The notes under the pieces: model-generated | Databases searched by the model: none | Seen by the model: only the letters and a program-made list of their open reading frames with translations | What the model was told of the DNA's origin: nothing | Position numbers and translations under genes: made by a program | Part shown: one piece after another, positions 7,229-8,606 of the stretch | Layout of the letters: every line of letters begins with the position of its first letter | How positions within the stretch are numbered: the first letter of the stretch is position 1 | Source: Hyphomonadaceae bacterium | GTDB lineage: Bacteria > Pseudomonadota > Alphaproteobacteria > Caulobacterales > Aquidulcibacteraceae | Assembly (NCBI GenBank): GCA_025458365.1 | Contig: JALOSP010000034.1 | Span: 1 to 8,606 of the forward strand | Length of the DNA: 8,606 nt | Direction: 5' to 3'

Positions 7229-7265
7229 AGCGCGGCTTTCGATCTGACTGGATCAAAGCCGCGCT
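7229..7265. repeat. Perfect 11-bp inverted repeat with inner 4-bp stem, in the leader of the membrane-protein gene
   Basis: AGCGCGGCTTT (7229-7239) and AAAGCCGCGCT (7255-7265) are exact reverse complements. Inside them GATC (7241-7244) can pair with GATC (7251-7254) across a single bulged C, leaving a 6-nt loop TGACTG. The structure ends 22 nt upstream of the ATG at 7206, just ahead of its Shine-Dalgarno on the minus strand. Neither strand has a U-tract after the stem, so it is not a standard intrinsic terminator. It could be a weak terminator or processing hairpin after the kinase gene, an mRNA leader element, or an operator for a dimeric regulator. Confidence 0.75.
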
Positions 7266-7340
7266 CAACATGCTCGTTGATGCAACCTGCAGGCCACGCA
7301 CCCGCCCGCCATGCCAGCCCGATGCCCGTGCTGCAAGGCC
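7266..7340. other. Rest of the kinase to membrane-protein intergenic gap
   Basis: These 75 nt between the kinase stop and the inverted repeat show no open gene and no convincing -35/-10 promoter on the minus strand. An 8-bp palindrome CCTGCAGG at 7286-7293 is the only symmetry seen and is probably chance. Confidence 0.3.
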
Positions 7341-8606
7341 TCAATCCGACTGCACTGCGGCAAGCGACAGCAGGAAGGCCACCGGCATGTCGGCCACGCG
7401 GCCTGCCGGCGGACGGTCTGGCTGTTCGAGCGTCAAGGTCGCGTGATACCCGCCCAGCAAGGACCGGGCGATAGCCAGCCCCATGCCTGTGCCGCCTTCG
7501 GCCCTGCGACTGGTGAAGAACGGCTCGAAGATCCTTTCCCGGTCGGCCTCCGGGATGGCTGGACCCGAGTTGGTGGCCAAGATCAGCACCTGTCCGGCGT
7601 CCGCTGTCAAGGTCAGCTGGAACCGGTCCGCCCCGGCCTGCGCCGCATTGTCAGCCAGCGTGACCAACACCGCCTCCAGCACGCCTTGATCGATCCTGGC
7701 CAGCACCGGACCATCCGGGAGCTGGCAGGAAACCGCCATCGCACGCGTGCTGCACTGGGTGGCGACAGAACGACAGGCGTCAGCCACATCGCATCGCACA
7801 TCGCGATCAACCGCTTGCATGTCGGCCCGGGCCAGGTCCAGCAGGCGTGAGACCAGCCGCGAGAGCCTGCCGGTGTCCTGACGCATGTTGTCGAGGAACT
7901 GGCGGCGCTGGGTGTCATCCATGACTGGCCCGTGGTCATCGAGAATCTCGATGGTTCCGTGCAAGGCGGCAATCGGCGTCTTGAACTCGTGGCTGACCGC
8001 TGCGGCAAAGTCCCGCAAATAGGCCGAGCGCCGTTCGATACTGGCCGACATGGCCTCGAAATCGTCGAACAGTGTGGCAATCTCCACCACGTTCAGTGCC
8101 GACCGTTGCGGGGTTGCACGGGTGCCACTGGCCAGCGCCCTGCTTGCCGCACTCAGGGCCTCGATGGGGCGCACGATGGTCCGGGCCAGGATGAGCGACA
8201 GCCCGGTCAGGACCACGAAGATGAGGCCCGTTCCCAGTGCGATCTTGCCGCGATCCTCGTACAAGCCGCGCATCAGCGCCCGCGGTGACCGCGACGCCAG
8301 GACCACACCGACCACACGACCGGACACCAGCACAGGTCGGGCGTGATGCAGGCGGATCGTGGCGGCTCTGCTGAATACCTCAAGCATGGTGCGCGCCTTG
8401 TAGCTGGCATTGCGCCGCAGCCGGGTCGAGGCAATGCCGCCCAAAGCTTCAGCCACTTCAGGAACTTCAGCGAGGCTCTGCCCCTGCCAGGCGCCAGACA
8501 GGATCGTGCCATTGCTGTCCAGCAGGATGATCGAGGCCAAAGTCACCGAGCGGGTCTCTGCAATGGCGGGCGCCATCACACGGGCGGCAACCAGCGCCTC
8601 GGGAAC
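7341..8606 (-). CDS. Sensor histidine kinase, N-terminus cut by the right window edge
   Basis: The frame is open to the right edge, so 421 C-terminal residues are seen; the GTG/ATG near 8579 is internal, since family-like sensor sequence precedes it. The visible part holds the end of an extracytoplasmic sensor domain (about 1-120 of the fragment, with LLDSNGTIL near 28-36), a transmembrane helix at about 123-141, a HAMP linker (142-194) with IVRPIEAL, and the HisKA dimerisation helices with the phospho-acceptor His206 in SHEFKTP (205-211). The HATPase_c domain has an N-box around ADN (318-320), a G1 box NSGPAIP (346-352), an F-box FEPFFTS (360-366) and a G2 box GGTGMGLAIA (371-380). The G1 box has Asn where many kinases have Asp, and Ala for the second Gly. 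It would phosphorylate a response regulator, presumably encoded upstream on this strand beyond the window. Signal and target are unknown. Confidence 0.93.
   Translation of the reverse strand, partial: VPEALVAARVMAPAIAETRSVTLASIILLDSNGTILSGAWQGQSLAEVPEVAEALGGIASTRLRRNASYKARTMLEVFSRAATIRLHHARPVLVSGRVVGVVLASRSPRALMRGLYEDRGKIALGTGLIFVVLTGLSLILARTIVRPIEALSAASRALASGTRATPQRSALNVVEIATLFDDFEAMSASIERRSAYLRDFAAAVSHEFKTPIAALHGTIEILDDHGPVMDDTQRRQFLDNMRQDTGRLSRLVSRLLDLARADMQAVDRDVRCDVADACRSVATQCSTRAMAVSCQLPDGPVLARIDQGVLEAVLVTLADNAAQAGADRFQLTLTADAGQVLILATNSGPAIPEADRERIFEPFFTSRRAEGGTGMGLAIARSLLGGYHATLTLEQPDRPPAGRVADMPVAFLLSLAAVQSD

Noticed and set aside
7229..7265. Calling the inverted repeat a Rho-independent terminator.
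   Set aside because: No U-tract follows the stem on either strand and the A/T pairs face the loop.
7207..7344. N-terminal extension of the minus-strand membrane protein to 7344.
   Set aside because: It would translate the inverted repeat, begins with a rare start, and lacks protein-like character; the ATG at 7206 has a Shine-Dalgarno and opens with a membrane helix.
1..8606. tRNA or rRNA genes, CRISPR arrays, insertion sequences, attachment sites, riboswitches.
   Set aside because: Nearly all sequence is accounted for by coding regions; the two gaps of 116 and 134 nt show no such structures.

Overview
This is a GC-rich window with tightly packed, partly overlapping genes. It looks like the chromosome of an alphaproteobacterium that makes carotenoids. 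The phytoene desaturase/phytoene synthase pair, the SbcCD-like (YhaO/YhaN-type) pair and the sensor kinase all read like alphaproteobacterial members of their families. The order cannot be fixed from the sequence alone. No tRNA, rRNA, insertion sequence, CRISPR array or other sign of a mobile element was seen.

Positions 2-3441 (+) hold a two-gene DNA-repair operon. First comes the C-terminal part of a SbcD/YhaO-like metallophosphoesterase, whose N-terminus lies left of the window. It is followed, through a TGATG stop/start overlap, by an 891-aa SbcC/YhaN-like coiled-coil ATPase. The ATPase has no CxxC zinc hook; a short beta-rich, glycine-containing insert sits near the middle of its coiled coil.

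Positions 3558-6819 (+) hold a carotenoid operon. crtI (phytoene desaturase) overlaps crtB (phytoene synthase) by 8 nt. A 125-aa membrane protein of unknown function follows 12 nt later behind a strong Shine-Dalgarno. Next is a 58-aa single-pass membrane protein with no recognised family. CrtB condenses two geranylgeranyl diphosphates to phytoene and CrtI desaturates it, so the pair supplies the coloured C40 backbone. Cyclases, hydroxylases and crtE are not in this window.

Positions 6766-8606 (-) run convergently. A sensor histidine kinase, truncated at the right edge and so missing its N-terminus, is followed downstream by a 146-aa four-helix membrane protein of unknown function. The 134-nt gap between them holds a long, perfect inverted repeat just upstream of the membrane-protein start. 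The end of this operon overlaps the 3' end of the 58-aa gene by 54 nt, so the two operons converge with no intergenic space and no visible terminator.

Most of the window is recognisable. The parts least explained by known families are the two small membrane proteins behind crtB, the kinase-linked membrane protein with its 37-nt dyad, and the hinge insert of the YhaN-like ATPase. No clearly new multi-gene system is evident.
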